DNA of 64,000 bases from Streptomyces sp. NBC_00457 (GTDB lineage: Bacteria; Actinomycetota; Actinomycetes; Streptomycetales; Streptomycetaceae), in assembly GCF_036014015.1 (NCBI RefSeq), contig NZ_CP107905.1, positions 3,658,001 to 3,722,000 of the forward strand, written 5' to 3'. The notes below the pieces were generated by a model. That model worked only from the letters and a program-made list of their open reading frames with translations, searched no databases and was not told the origin of the DNA. The position numbers and the translations under genes are program-made. Of the stretch, positions 16,111 to 28,343 are shown piece by piece. The first letter of the stretch is position 1, and each line of letters opens with the position of its first letter.

Positions 16111-18729
16111 TCACCTCATCAGCAGGCCCGCCCCCTCCACGACGTCCTCCGAAGGAACCGCCAGCAGTCCCAGTTCCGCGCTCGACGCCAGCAACCGGTG
16201 CGCGGGCAGAATCCGCACCGTGTAGCCGTACGGCCCGGTCCGGTCGAGGGAGAGCGGACCCTCGTACACCCACCGCCCGTCCAGATCCGGCCCGCCGACC
16301 GGCTTCAGCGGCACCGTCGCCGCGTCGGTGATCCGGTCCTCCGGGTCGACGCGGCCCGACACCGCCTGCACCTCCACGTCGTCGGGTGCGAGGTCGCCGA
16401 GGCCGACCCGGACCCGCAGACCGAGGGTCGTGCCGAGTTCGGCGGTGGCCGAGGCGGCGGACGTCTCCACATGGTCGACGGTCACCGCGTGCCAGGCCGA
16501 CCGCACCCGCCGCTTCCAGACGGCGAGTTCCCGGGCGGAGTCCGGCGTCATCGCGCGGTGCGCGTGTGCGGCGGGGGTGTAGAGCCGCTCGACGTACTCC
16601 CGCACCATGCGCCCGGCCAGCACCTTCGGCCCGAGCAGGGTGAGGGTCTGGCGGACCATCTCGATCCACCGGTCGGGCAGCCCGCCCGGTCCGCGCTCGT
16701 AGAAGCGCGGGGTCACCCGCTGTTCCAGCAGGTCGTACAGCGCCGAGGCCTCTATGTCGTCGCGCCGGTCCGGGTCCGTGCTCGTGCCGTCCGCCGTGGG
16801 GATGGCCCAGCCGAAGTCCGGCTGGAACCACTCGTCCCACCAGCCGTCCAGCACGGACAGGTTGAGGCAGCCGTTGAGCGCCGCCTTCATGCCGCTGGTG
16901 CCGCAGGCCTCCAGCGGCCTCAGCGGGTTGTTCAGCCAGATGTCGCAGCCGGGGTAGAGCTTCTGCGCCATCGCCATGCCGTAGTCGGGCAGGAAGACGA
17001 TGCGGTGGCGCACCCGCGGGTCGTCCGCGAACCGGACCAGCTCCTGCACCAGCCGCTTTCCGCCGTCGTCCGCCGGATGCGCCTTTCCGGCAACCACGAT
17101 CTGGATGGGCCGCTCGGGGTGCAGCAGCAGGTCCATCAGCCGGTCGCGGTCGCGCAGCATCAGCGTCAGCCGCTTGTACGACGGGACGCGCCGCGCGAAC
17201 CCGATCGTCAGCACGTCCGGATCCAGCACGCCGTCGATCCAGCCCAGCTCGGCGCTCCCGGCCCCGCGTTGCCGCCAGGAGGCCCGCAGCCGCTGCCGTA
17301 CCTCCACGACCAGCTGCTCACGCAGGACCCGTCGCAGCTCGAAGATGTCCTGGTCCGGGATCTCCGCCACCGCGTCCCAGCGGTCCGAGCCGCCGACGGT
17401 CAGCGCGTCCTCGGTGCGCTGGGCGCCGATCTGCCGCGCGCCCAGCCGGAAGACCTCGGGGGCCACCCAGGTCGGGGCGTGCACGCCGTTCGTCACCGAG
17501 GTGATCGGCACCTCGTCGGGGTCGAATCCCGGCCACAGCCCGGAGAACATCTCCCTGCTGACATGGCCGTGCAGCAGGGAGACGCCGTTGGCGCGCTGGC
17601 CGAGGCGCAGGCCCATCACGGCCATGTTGAAGAGGTTCGGTTCGCCGCCCGGGTAGGTCTCCATGCCGAGGTGGAGGATGTGTTCGACGTCGATGCGCGG
17701 GAGTTCGGCACCGGGGCCGAAGTGGGTGGCGACCAGTTCGCGGTCGAAGCGGTCGATGCCGGCCGGGACGGGGGTGTGGGTCGTGAAGACGGTGCCCGCG
17801 CGGACCGCCTCCAGGGCCGCTTCGAAGTCCAGCCCGCCGTCGACGAGTTCCGCGATGCGCTCCAGGCCGAGGAAGCCCGCGTGGCCCTCGTTGGTGTGGA
17901 AGACCTCGGGCGCGGGGTGGCCGGTGAGGCGGCAGTACGTCCGTACCGCCCGGACACCTCCTATGCCCAGCAGCATCTCCTGGAGCAGCCGGTGCTCGCT
18001 GCCGCCGCCGTAGAGCCGGTCGGTCACGCCGCGTTCGCCGTGGTCGTTGTCCTCGACGTCCGAGTCGAGCATCAGCAGGGGGACCCGGCCCACCTGGGCG
18101 AGCCAGACGCGGGCGTGCAGCGAGCGGCCGCCGGGCAGGGCGATCGAGACCTGGGCGGGGGTGCCGTCGGGCTCCTTGAGCAGGGCGACCGGCAGCTCGT
18201 TGGGGTCGAGGACGGGGTAGTGCTCCTGCTGCCAGCCGTCCCGGGAGAGGGTCTGGCGGAAGTAGCCGTGGCGGTAGAGGAGGCCCACGCCGATCAGCGG
18301 GACGCCCAGGTCGCTGGCCGCCTTGAGATGGTCGCCGGCGAGGATGCCGAGACCGCCGGAGTACTGGGGCAGGGCGGCCGTGATGCCGAACTCCGGGGAG
18401 AAGTAGGCGACGGCGGTGGGCAGTTCGGCGGACTGGGTCTGGTACCAGCGGTCGCCGGTCACATAGTCGTTCAGGTCGTCGGCGACCGCGCTGAGGCGGC
18501 GCAGAAAGGGGCGGTCCTCGGCGAGTTCGGCGAGCCGCTCGGTCGGCACGCTGCCGAGGAGACGTACCGGATCGCCGTCGGAGGCGGCCCAGCGCTCCGG
18601 GTCGACGGACTGGAAGAGGTCGCGCGTCTCCGTATGCCAGGACCAGCGGAGATTCCGCGCGAGATCGCTGAGCGGCTGGAGGGATTCGGGGAGAACGGGT
18701 CGGACGGTGAATCGACGGATCGCCTTCAC
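16111..18729 (-). CDS. glgP: Alpha-1,4-glucan phosphorylase
   Basis: This is an 872-residue GT35 glucan phosphorylase. It would release glucose-1-phosphate from non-reducing ends of glycogen or maltodextrin with orthophosphate and pyridoxal phosphate. Visible motifs are FGITAALPQYSGGLGILAGD near the N-terminus, FHTNEGHAGFLGLERI, GIDRFDRELVATHF, the sugar-binding VPSYKRLTLMLRDRDR, and the cofactor-site motif GTSGMKAALNGCLNLSVLDGWWDEW. The length and the DUF3417-like N-terminus fit the actinobacterial alpha-glucan phosphorylase type. The start is a GTG at 18729 preceded by GAGGTGG; the longer frame lacks support. A small dyad (18754-18775, TGACGCAC/GTGCGTCA) lies in its leader. Its neighbours are the S8 protease gene and then the GlgE cluster, so it fits glucan turnover. 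Confidence 0.93.
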   Translation of the reverse strand: MKAIRRFTVRPVLPESLQPLSDLARNLRWSWHTETRDLFQSVDPERWAASDGDPVRLLGSVPTERLAELAEDRPFLRRLSAVADDLNDYVTGDRWYQTQSAELPTAVAYFSPEFGITAALPQYSGGLGILAGDHLKAASDLGVPLIGVGLLYRHGYFRQTLSRDGWQQEHYPVLDPNELPVALLKEPDGTPAQVSIALPGGRSLHARVWLAQVGRVPLLMLDSDVEDNDHGERGVTDRLYGGGSEHRLLQEMLLGIGGVRAVRTYCRLTGHPAPEVFHTNEGHAGFLGLERIAELVDGGLDFEAALEAVRAGTVFTTHTPVPAGIDRFDRELVATHFGPGAELPRIDVEHILHLGMETYPGGEPNLFNMAVMGLRLGQRANGVSLLHGHVSREMFSGLWPGFDPDEVPITSVTNGVHAPTWVAPEVFRLGARQIGAQRTEDALTVGGSDRWDAVAEIPDQDIFELRRVLREQLVVEVRQRLRASWRQRGAGSAELGWIDGVLDPDVLTIGFARRVPSYKRLTLMLRDRDRLMDLLLHPERPIQIVVAGKAHPADDGGKRLVQELVRFADDPRVRHRIVFLPDYGMAMAQKLYPGCDIWLNNPLRPLEACGTSGMKAALNGCLNLSVLDGWWDEWFQPDFGWAIPTADGTSTDPDRRDDIEASALYDLLEQRVTPRFYERGPGGLPDRWIEMVRQTLTLLGPKVLAGRMVREYVERLYTPAAHAHRAMTPDSARELAVWKRRVRSAWHAVTVDHVETSAASATAELGTTLGLRVRVGLGDLAPDDVEVQAVSGRVDPEDRITDAATVPLKPVGGPDLDGRWVYEGPLSLDRTGPYGYTVRILPAHRLLASSAELGLLAVPSEDVVEGAGLLMR

Positions 18730-18947
18730 ATTCCACCTCAACGCTTCGCTGGATGACGCACGGCGGTGTGCGTCAGCGTCCCCGACGACGGTACCGGTGT
18801 TGCTCCCACAGCGGGGCTGGACCACTCTGCGCAAACGACACGGATACCCCATGACCGATATGGCCGATTCCCTCACCCCAGGCCATCTTGTGGTGCTTCA
18901 CACCGCACGAGAGGCTGCCCAGTGGAGTTGAGGAGGGGGACCCGAAC

Positions 18948-20147
18948 ATGACACGGACGCGAACTCGGCGTCTGCGCTGGGTGGGGGGCCTGACCGCGGT
19001 GACCTGTGCCGCGGCGATCTCGGCCACGACCCTGCCCGCGCACGCCGCACCAGAGGGGCACATACTCGGCGCCGGTGCACCCGGCTCCGTGGGCGGAAGT
19101 TATCTGGTCACGCTCAAGGGGGGAACGACGGCTCCGTCGGCGGCCGGAAAGAGCCTCGCCGAAAAGTACGGGGCGAAAATAAGCCACACCTACGGCACGG
19201 TGCTCAACGGCTATGCCGTACGGGCCGACGAGAGACAGGCGAAGCGGCTCGCGGCGGACTCCCGCGTCGCCTCGGTCGTCCAGGACACCCGGGTGACCCT
19301 GGACCTCACGCAGAGGAACCCGCCCTCCTGGGGGCTCGACCGCATCGACCAGAAGAACCTGCCGCTGAACAAGTCGTACACCTCGCCCAAGTCCGCGGGC
19401 AGCGGTGTGACCGTGTACGTCATCGACACCGGCATCCGGATCGGCCACAAGGACTTCGGCGGACGGGCGAGCTACGGCTGGGACTTCGTCGGCAAGGACA
19501 AGTCCGCCGGGGACGGCAACGGACACGGCACGCATGTCGCCGGCATCGCCGCGGGCAAGACCTACGGCGTCGCCAAGAAGGCCAAGGTCGTCGCCGTACG
19601 CGTCCTCGACAACGCGGGCGCGGGCACGACGGCCCAGGTCATCGCGGGCATCGACTGGGTGACGAAGCACGCGAGGAAGCCCGCGGTCGCCAACCTCAGC
19701 CTGGGCGGCGCCTACAACGCCCAGCTCGACGCGGCCGTACGCAACTCCATCAGGTCCGGCGTGACGTACACCGTCGCGGCCGGCAACGACGGGCTGCCGG
19801 CCTCCCTCTACTCCCCCGCGGGCGTACGGGAGGCGATCACGGTCGGCGCGAGCGACAAGAAGGACGCGCGGGCGGGCTTCTCCAACTTCGGCTCCGCCCT
19901 CGACCTGTTCGCCCCGGGCGTGTCGATCACCTCGGCGTCCATCGCGAGCAACACCGGCCGGGTGACCTACTCCGGTACGTCGATGGCGGCGCCGCACGCC
20001 GCGGGCGTGGCCGCGCTGTATCTCGCGGACCACCGGAAGGCGCCGCCTGCACAGGTCGCCAAGGCGATGGCTTCCGGGGCGGTGTCCGGCAAGGTCTCCG
20101 GGCGGGGCCTCGGTTCGCCGAACAGGCTCCTGCAAGTACCGCGCTGA
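18948..20147 (+). CDS. Secreted subtilisin-like serine protease (S8)
   Basis: This is a 399-residue secreted protease. A signal peptide with twin basic residues (residues 1-33, cut near AHA-APE) is followed by an I9 inhibitor propeptide ([10 protein letters not shown] to VVQDTRVTL). The S8 catalytic domain has Asp160 (YVIDTGI), His193 (GHGTHVAGI) and Ser345 ([12 protein letters not shown]), plus the oxyanion Asn region AAGNDG. This is the proteinase K subgroup layout. The ATG at 18948 has GAGGAGGGGGA just upstream, which decides against the longer frame. It lies between divergent glgP and the glgE operon and has its own terminator, so the link with glycogen genes is probably only positional. 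Confidence 0.94.
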   Translation: MTRTRTRRLRWVGGLTAVTCAAAISATTLPAHAAPEGHILGAGAPGSVGGSYLVTLKGGTTAPSAAGKSLAEKYGAKISHTYGTVLNGYAVRADERQAKRLAADSRVASVVQDTRVTLDLTQRNPPSWGLDRIDQKNLPLNKSYTSPKSAGSGVTVYVIDTGIRIGHKDFGGRASYGWDFVGKDKSAGDGNGHGTHVAGIAAGKTYGVAKKAKVVAVRVLDNAGAGTTAQVIAGIDWVTKHARKPAVANLSLGGAYNAQLDAAVRNSIRSGVTYTVAAGNDGLPASLYSPAGVREAITVGASDKKDARAGFSNFGSALDLFAPGVSITSASIASNTGRVTYSGTSMAAPHAAGVAALYLADHRKAPPAQVAKAMASGAVSGKVSGRGLGSPNRLLQVPR

Positions 20148-20177
20148 TTGCGACAAGTTGCGTTCAGATTCCCAGGA

Positions 20178-20206
20178 CCGGCTCCGTTCCTCTCGAACGG
20201 GGCCGG
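20178..20206 (+). terminator. Terminator hairpin after the S8 protease gene
   Basis: CCGGCTCCGTTC (20178-20189) pairs with GAACGGGGCCGG (20195-20206) around a five-base loop, with one wobble. The remaining part of the 254-base gap before glgE should carry the glgE promoter. I see no clear -35/-10 pair there. Confidence 0.78.
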
Positions 20207-20401
20207 ACTTGTGTGTAGACATACGCGTGAGTAGTTACCAAAGTGCCGGATTGCCCACCCGAATAGGGTGGGAAGGCTCCTGCGGTACACGCCACAGTCA
20301 CACCACTGTCATGCCACAGCAGCACCCTGGAAGACGTCCGCAGGACCACCTCCCCCACCCCCATCCGCCCGCACCCAACGTTGACGCGGACAGGAGCGGT
20401 C

Positions 20402-22497
20402 ATGCCCGCCACGCACCACTCGTCACCACCCCCGACAACCAGCACCGAATCACTTGCCACGCGCCCCGACGGCGCCGCCGCACCGGCCCCGGAGCCACCC
20501 TCCGCGGGCGGCACGGCCGGCGTCGGGCGCATACCCGTCCTCGACGTCCGCCCGATCGTCCAGCTCGGGCGCCGGCCCGCGAAGGCCGTCACCGGTGAGG
20601 CGTTCGAGGTCTCGGCCACCGTGTTCCGCGAGGGCCATGACGCGGTCGCCGCCAATGTCGTACTGAAGGATCCGGACGGCCGGCCCGGACCGTGGACCCC
20701 GATGCGGGAGCTCGCGCCGGGGACCGACCGCTGGGGAGCCGAGGTCGTCGCCGACCGGACCGGCCTGTGGTCGTTCACGGTGGAGGCCTGGGGCGATCCC
20801 ATCAGCACCTGGCGGCACCACGCCCACATCAAGATCCCGGCCGGGATCGACACCGACCTGGTCCTGGAGGAGGGCGCCCAGCTGTACGAACGTGCCGCCA
20901 CCGGAGTGCCCAGGGCCGGCGGCGAGCGCGAGGTTCTCCTCGCTGCCGTCGACGCCCTCAAGGACGAGACCCGTCCGGCCTCCTCCCGGCTGGCCGCCGC
21001 CCTGACACCCGAGGTCGACGCGGTGCTGGGGCGGTATCCGCTGCGGGAGTTGGTGACGGCGTCGGAGCCGTTGCCGTTGCTGGTGGAGCGGGAGCGGGCG
21101 CTGTTCGGGTCGTGGTACGAGTTCTTCCCGCGGTCGGAGGGCACGCCCCAGCAGCCGCACGGGACGTTCCGGACGGCCGCGCGGCGGCTGCCGGTGATCG
21201 CGTCGATGGGTTTCGACGTGGTGTATCTGCCGCCGATCCATCCGATCGGGACCACGTTCCGCAAGGGCCGCAACAACACCCTCAACCCGTCTGCTGAGGA
21301 TGTGGGGGTGCCGTGGGCGATCGGGTCGCCGGAGGGCGGGCACGACGCGATCCATCCGCAGCTGGGCGGCTTCGAGGACTTCGACTGGTTCGTGGGCCAG
21401 GCGCGTGCGCTGGGGATGGAGGTGGCGCTGGACTTCGCGTTGCAGTGCTCGCCGGATCATCCGTGGGTGGACAAGCATCCGCAGTGGTTCCATCACCGCC
21501 CGGACGGGTCGATCGCGTATGCGGAGAATCCGCCGAAGAAGTACCAGGACATCTATCCGGTCGCGTTCGACGCGGACATGGACGGGCTGGTCGCGGAGAC
21601 GCTGCGGGTGTTGCGGTTGTGGATGGCGCACGGGGTGCGGATTTTCCGGGTGGACAATCCGCATACCAAGCCGGTGGTGTTCTGGCAGCGGGTGCTGGCG
21701 GACATCGGGCGGACCGACCCGGATGTGATCTTCCTGGCGGAGGCGTTCACCCGTCCGGCGATGATGCACACGCTGGCGCAGATCGGGTTCCAGCAGTCGT
21801 ACACGTATTTCACCTGGCGCAACAGCAAGCAGGAGCTGACGGAGTATCTGAGCGAGTTGTCGGGTGAGGCGGCGTCGTATATGCGGCCGAACTTCTTCGT
21901 CAATACGCCGGACATTCTCCATGCGTATCTGCAGCGCGGCGGGCGGCCGGCGTTCGAGGTGCGGGCGGTGCTGGCGGCCACCCTGTCGCCGACCTGGGGC
22001 GTGTACAGCGGCTATGAGCTGTGCGAGAACGTGCCGCTGCGCGAGGGCAGCGAGGAGTACCTCGACTCGGAGAAGTACCAGCTCAAGCCCCGCGACTGGG
22101 AAGCGGCCGAACACGCGGGGACCACCATCGCCCCGCTGATCACCCAGCTCAACACCATCCGCCGGGCGAATCCGGCGCTGCGGCAATTGCGCGATATCCA
22201 TTTCCACCACGCCGACCAGGATTCGGTGATCGCGTACTCGAAGCGGAGCGGATCGAACACGGTTCTGGTGGTCGCGAACCTCGACCCGCACCACACCCAG
22301 GAGGCCACGGTCTCGTTGGACATGCCGCAACTCGGGCTGGACTGGCACGAGTCCGTGCCGGTGCGCGACGAGCTCACCGGCGAGACCTATCACTGGGGCA
22401 GGGCCAACTATGTGCGTCTCGAGCCGGGCAGGAGGCCCGCGCACATCCTGACCGTCCTGCGACCGTCCACCCCGCAGATCGGAGGGTCACCCACATA

Positions 22498-22498
<1 letters not shown>
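20402..22498 (+). CDS. glgE: Alpha-1,4-glucan:maltose-1-phosphate maltosyltransferase
   Basis: This is a 698-residue GH13_3 enzyme that transfers maltosyl units from alpha-maltose-1-phosphate to alpha-1,4-glucans. An N-terminal low-complexity leader (about 45 residues) precedes the beta-sandwich domain ([20 protein letters not shown]). The catalytic barrel follows with nucleophile Asp418 ([10 protein letters not shown]) and acid/base Glu447 (LAEAFTRP), separated by 29 residues as in the characterised S. coelicolor enzyme. The [28 protein letters not shown] segment is typical of GlgE. The start is the ATG at 20402 behind an AGGAG. It heads the operon glgE-treS-(hairpin)-pep2-glgB, and its stop overlaps the treS start (TAATG). 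In Mycobacterium GlgE is regulated by Ser/Thr phosphorylation; nothing here shows that. Confidence 0.96.
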
Positions 22499-24198
<1,700 letters not shown>

Positions 24199-24212
24199 CC
24201 ACCGCCGAACAA

Positions 24213-24246
24213 CCCGGGCGGGGCGGTTTCTCCCGTCCCGCCCGGG
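24213..24246 (+). terminator. Intra-operon hairpin between treS and pep2
   Basis: CCCGGGCGGG and CCCGCCCGGG form a perfect 10-base stem 14 bases after the treS stop, in the 96-base gap before pep2. It may act as a partial terminator or mRNA-stabilising structure, lowering pep2-glgB relative to glgE-treS. Confidence 0.6.
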
Positions 24247-24294
24247 GCACGCATCAGTAACACCCCGACCACTCCGGGGAAAGGACGCGACGCC

Positions 24295-25677
24295 ATGTCG
24301 GAAGCCGTCACCCGTTCCGTCACGACCGAGTCAGGTCTCCTTGCGTCACTGGATCCCCTGCTCAGGGAGTGGCTGCCGCGACAGCGCTGGTTCGCGGGGA
24401 AGGGACGCCCGGTCACCGGGTTCTCGCCGGTGGCGGCCACCGAGCTGCTGCCGGCCGGCGGAAAGCTGGGCCTGCACCATCTGCTGGTGCGCGCCCACCA
24501 GCCGCTCACGCTGGGCGCCCCGCCCCACCCCGGAGACTGCTACCAGCTGCTGATAGGGGAGCGCGAGGCGCTTCCGCCGCGGCTGGCGCCCGCGCTGATC
24601 GGGCATGTGACCGAGGGCCCGCTCGCCGGACGCACGGTGTACGACGCCCTCTACGACCCCCGGCCGGGCGATGTGCTCCTGGAGGCGCTGCGCACCCGCG
24701 CCCGCGTCGGCCCCCTGCGCTTCGAACGCGACGTGCACCAGGAGATCCGCTCCGGTCTGGTGCCCCGGCTGGTGACCGCCGAGCAGTCCAACTCGTCGGT
24801 CGTCTACGGAGATACGTTCATTCTCAAGCTGCTGCGCCGGATCGTGCCCGGCGTCAATCCCGACCTGGAGCTCCCGCTGGCGCTGGCCCGCGAGGACTGC
24901 CCCCGGGTGCCCGCGCCGACCGCGTGGATGCTGGCGGACCTCGCCGACCAGACGTATGTGCTGGGCGTGCTCCAGCCGTTCATACAGGGTGCGGCGGACG
25001 GCTGGGAGCTGGCGCTGCGCGAGCTGGCGAAGGGCGAGGACTTCGGCGGCGAGGCCCGGGCGCTGGGGCGTGCCACGGCCGAGGTGCACACCGCGCTGGC
25101 CCGGGCACTGCCCACGGTGACACTCGGCCATGCGCAGCTGGAGCTGCTGGTCGACGGCATGGTCGAGCGGCTCGACGCGGCCGCGCAGGCGGTGCCGACG
25201 CTGCGTCCGTACGCGCCCGGGCTGCGCTCCGCCTTCGAGGCGCTGGCCGGCCTGGCAGCCGAGGGCCGCACCTGGACCGCCCAGCGCATCCACGGCGACC
25301 TCCATCTCGGCCAGTGCCTGCGCTCGCCCGCCGGTCAGTGGCGGCTGATCGACTTCGAGGGCGAACCGTCAAAGCCGCTCGCCGAACGCCGGATGCCGCA
25401 GCCGACCGTGCGGGACATCGCGGGGATGCTCCGCTCCTTCGACTACGCCGCCCACTCGGCCGACCCGCCCGCACCGGACTGGGCACGGACGTGCCGGGCC
25501 GCTTACTGCGCCGGGTACGCCGAGGCCGGCGGCGGCGATCCACGCACCGACGCGGTGCTGCTGCGCGCCTACGAGACCGACAAGGCGATCTACGAAGTCG
25601 TCTACGAGGCCCGGCACCGCCCCGACTGGCTCCCGGTACCGATGTCCGCGGTACGCCGCCTCGCCGCGTCCGACTGA
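24295..25677 (+). CDS. pep2: Maltokinase
   Basis: This is a 460-residue kinase that phosphorylates maltose with ATP to give alpha-maltose-1-phosphate, the GlgE donor. It shows the maltokinase N-cap ([14 protein letters not shown]) followed by an aminoglycoside-phosphotransferase-like fold. Motifs are [16 protein letters not shown] (nucleotide-binding Lys), the catalytic loop [11 protein letters not shown] and the metal-binding [16 protein letters not shown]. The length fits the stand-alone Streptomyces and Mycobacterium maltokinases (also called Mak). The start is the ATG at 24295 behind AAAGGA. Its position between treS and glgB agrees with the pathway order. Confidence 0.94.
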   Translation: MSEAVTRSVTTESGLLASLDPLLREWLPRQRWFAGKGRPVTGFSPVAATELLPAGGKLGLHHLLVRAHQPLTLGAPPHPGDCYQLLIGEREALPPRLAPALIGHVTEGPLAGRTVYDALYDPRPGDVLLEALRTRARVGPLRFERDVHQEIRSGLVPRLVTAEQSNSSVVYGDTFILKLLRRIVPGVNPDLELPLALAREDCPRVPAPTAWMLADLADQTYVLGVLQPFIQGAADGWELALRELAKGEDFGGEARALGRATAEVHTALARALPTVTLGHAQLELLVDGMVERLDAAAQAVPTLRPYAPGLRSAFEALAGLAAEGRTWTAQRIHGDLHLGQCLRSPAGQWRLIDFEGEPSKPLAERRMPQPTVRDIAGMLRSFDYAAHSADPPAPDWARTCRAAYCAGYAEAGGGDPRTDAVLLRAYETDKAIYEVVYEARHRPDWLPVPMSAVRRLAASD

Positions 25678-25738
25678 CCCACCCCGACCAGACACACCAG
25701 ACCCACCTCACTTGATCTTCGCCGAGGAGGCGCCGCCC

Positions 25739-28336
25739 GTGACCCCCCGCACCCCGTCCGACGATTCGAAGAAGAGCGCAGAGCAGAACAGCGCCGCGCA
25801 GGAGACGAAGGCGGCGAAGGCGGCTTCGCCTGCGAAGAAGGCGGCCAAGAAAACGGCCAAGAAGGCCACGGCACAGAAGGCGGCTGTCAAGAAGACCGCG
25901 GGGAAGAAGACAGCGGCGACGAAGAAGGCTGCGAAGAAGGCGGACTCCAAGAAGACCACGGAGACCAAGAAGACCACGGCGAAGAAGGCCCTCGCACAGA
26001 AAGCTGCCGCGCAGAAGCCCCCGGCTCAGCGGACCACCACGAAGAAGGCTGCTGCCAAGAAGATCCCGGCGCAGAAAGCGGCCGTCCGGAAGGCCACGCC
26101 GATGGTCACCGCCGAGAAGGAACCCGCGCCGAACTCCGCTCCACCGCCGGAGGCACCCGCCCTCGACGCCGGTGACCGCGAGCGCCTGCTGAGCGGCACG
26201 CACCACTCCCCGCACTCCGTGCTCGGCGCCCACCCGGTCCCCGGCGGTGTCGCGTTCCGTGCCTTCAGGCCGTATGCGCTGTCCGTGACGGTCGTCGCCG
26301 GTGATCTGCGGGCGGAGCTGCACGACGACGGTGACGGGTTCTTCTCAAGGCTGCTGCCGCTGCGGGAGGTGCCGGCGTACCGCCTGCTGGTGGCGTACGA
26401 GGGGACGGTCCAGGACACCGAGGACGCGTACCGCTTCCTGCCCGCGCTGGGCGATCTCGATCTGCATCTGATCGGCGAGGGCCGGCACGAGCAGCTGTGG
26501 ACGGCGCTCGGCGCGCAGCCGATGACGCACCAGGGCGTGGCCGGAACCCGCTTCACGGTCTGGGCGCCGAACGCGCGGGCCGTCAGCCTGGCCGGCACCT
26601 TCAACTTCTGGGACGGCACCGGGTATCCGATGCGCTCGCTCGGCTCGTCCGGGATCTGGGAGCTGTTCGTGCCCGGCATAGGAGAGGGTGAGCTGTACAA
26701 GTTCGAGATCACCCGCCCCGACGGTTCCAGGACCCTGCGCGCCGACCCGATGGCCCGCCGCACGGAGACCCCGCCGAACACGTCCTCCATCGTGGACGCC
26801 TCGCACCACGAGTGGGGCGACGAGGAGTGGCTGGCCAGGCGCGCTCAGGTCCCCGCCCACGAGGCGCCCTTCTCCGTCTACGAGATCCATCTCCCGTCCT
26901 GGCGCCCCGGCCTGACGTACCGTCAACTGGCCGAGCAGCTACCGGCGTACGTCAAGGACCTCGGCTTCACCCACGTCGAGCTGATGCCGGTCGCCGAGCA
27001 CCCGTTCGGCGGCTCCTGGGGCTACCAGGTCACCGGCTTCTACGCACCGACCGCCCGCCTGGGCACCCCCGACGACTTCAAGTACCTGGTGGACGCCCTG
27101 CACCAGGCCGGCATCGGCGTCCTGATGGACTGGGTTCCGGCGCACTTCCCGCGTGACGACTGGGCACTGGCCGAGTTCGACGGCCGCACGCTGTACGAGC
27201 ACGAGGACCCGCTGCGGTCCGCCCACCCCGACTGGGGCACCCTCGAGTTCGACTACGGCCGGCGCGAGGTGCGCAACTTCCTGGTCGCCAACGCCATCTA
27301 CTGGTGCGAGGAGTTCCACATCGACGGGCTGCGGGTGGACGCCGTCGCCTCCATGCTCTACCTCGACTACTCGCGCGAGCCGGGCCAGTGGCTGCCGAAC
27401 GAGCACGGCGGCCGGGAGAACCTGGACGCGGTCGCCTTCCTCCAGGAGATGAACGCCACGGTCTACCGGCGGGTGCCGGGCGTGGTGACGATCGCAGAGG
27501 AGTCGACCGCCTGGGACGGCGTCACCCGCGCCACGCACCACATGGGCCCGGGCGGCTTCGGGGGCCTCGGCTTCGGCCTGAAGTGGAACATGGGCTGGAT
27601 GCACGACTCGCTGGACTACATGGCCCACGAGCCGGTCCATCGCAAGCACCACCACCACGAGATGACCTTCTCGATGGTCTACGCGTACAGCGAGAACTAC
27701 GTCCTGCCGATCTCCCACGACGAGGTCGTCCACGGCAAACGGTCCCTCGTATCGAAAATGCCCGGCGACTGGTGGCAGCAGCGCGCCAACCACCGCGCCT
27801 ACCTGGGCTTCATGTGGGCCCACCCCGGCAAACAACTCCTGTTCATGGGCCAGGAGTTCGCCCAGGGCGCCGAGTGGTCCGAGGCACACGGCCCCGACTG
27901 GTGGCTGCTGGACCCGGCGTACGGCGCGGAGGCCGACCACCGGGGCGTCCGGGACCTGGTCCGCGACCTCAACGCCGTCTACCGCGCCACCCCGCCCCTC
28001 TGGCAGCTCGACACCGCACCGTCCGGCTTCGAGTGGGTGGTCGGTGACGCCGCCGAGGACAACGTCTTCGCCTTCCTGAGGTACGACACGGAGGGCGTCC
28101 CGCTCCTCTCGGTCTCCAACTTCTCCCCGGTGGTCCGCCACGACTACCGCCTCGGCGTCCCCGACACCATCCCCGCCTGGCACGAAACCCTCAACACGGA
28201 CGCGGCGAAGTACGGCGGCAGCGACGTCACCCACCCCGACCCGATCAAACCGGAGCCACAGGGGTGGCACGGCCGCGCGGCAAGCATCCGCGTGACCCTG
28301 CCACCGCTGGCGACGGTGTGGCTGCGGCCTGCCTAG
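25739..28336 (+). CDS. glgB: 1,4-alpha-glucan branching enzyme with Lys/Ala-rich N-terminal tail
   Basis: This is an 865-residue GH13 branching enzyme that introduces alpha-1,6 links into the glucan made by GlgE. Residues about 11-120 form a highly basic tail of repeated AKKA/KKTA units, like histone H1 or the HupS tail. A CBM48-containing N-terminal region follows (about 145-370), then the catalytic barrel with Asp534 ([16 protein letters not shown]), Glu587 (TIAEESTAW) and [10 protein letters not shown]. The start is a GTG at 25739 with GAGGAGG upstream. It is the last gene of the glgE operon and ends seven bases before a convergent dehydrogenase gene. The tail is not needed for the catalytic fold; it might bind nucleic acid, polyphosphate or the glucan itself (inference). 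Confidence 0.95.
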   Translation: MTPRTPSDDSKKSAEQNSAAQETKAAKAASPAKKAAKKTAKKATAQKAAVKKTAGKKTAATKKAAKKADSKKTTETKKTTAKKALAQKAAAQKPPAQRTTTKKAAAKKIPAQKAAVRKATPMVTAEKEPAPNSAPPPEAPALDAGDRERLLSGTHHSPHSVLGAHPVPGGVAFRAFRPYALSVTVVAGDLRAELHDDGDGFFSRLLPLREVPAYRLLVAYEGTVQDTEDAYRFLPALGDLDLHLIGEGRHEQLWTALGAQPMTHQGVAGTRFTVWAPNARAVSLAGTFNFWDGTGYPMRSLGSSGIWELFVPGIGEGELYKFEITRPDGSRTLRADPMARRTETPPNTSSIVDASHHEWGDEEWLARRAQVPAHEAPFSVYEIHLPSWRPGLTYRQLAEQLPAYVKDLGFTHVELMPVAEHPFGGSWGYQVTGFYAPTARLGTPDDFKYLVDALHQAGIGVLMDWVPAHFPRDDWALAEFDGRTLYEHEDPLRSAHPDWGTLEFDYGRREVRNFLVANAIYWCEEFHIDGLRVDAVASMLYLDYSREPGQWLPNEHGGRENLDAVAFLQEMNATVYRRVPGVVTIAEESTAWDGVTRATHHMGPGGFGGLGFGLKWNMGWMHDSLDYMAHEPVHRKHHHHEMTFSMVYAYSENYVLPISHDEVVHGKRSLVSKMPGDWWQQRANHRAYLGFMWAHPGKQLLFMGQEFAQGAEWSEAHGPDWWLLDPAYGAEADHRGVRDLVRDLNAVYRATPPLWQLDTAPSGFEWVVGDAAEDNVFAFLRYDTEGVPLLSVSNFSPVVRHDYRLGVPDTIPAWHETLNTDAAKYGGSDVTHPDPIKPEPQGWHGRAASIRVTLPPLATVWLRPA

Positions 28337-28343
28337 CCGGTCG

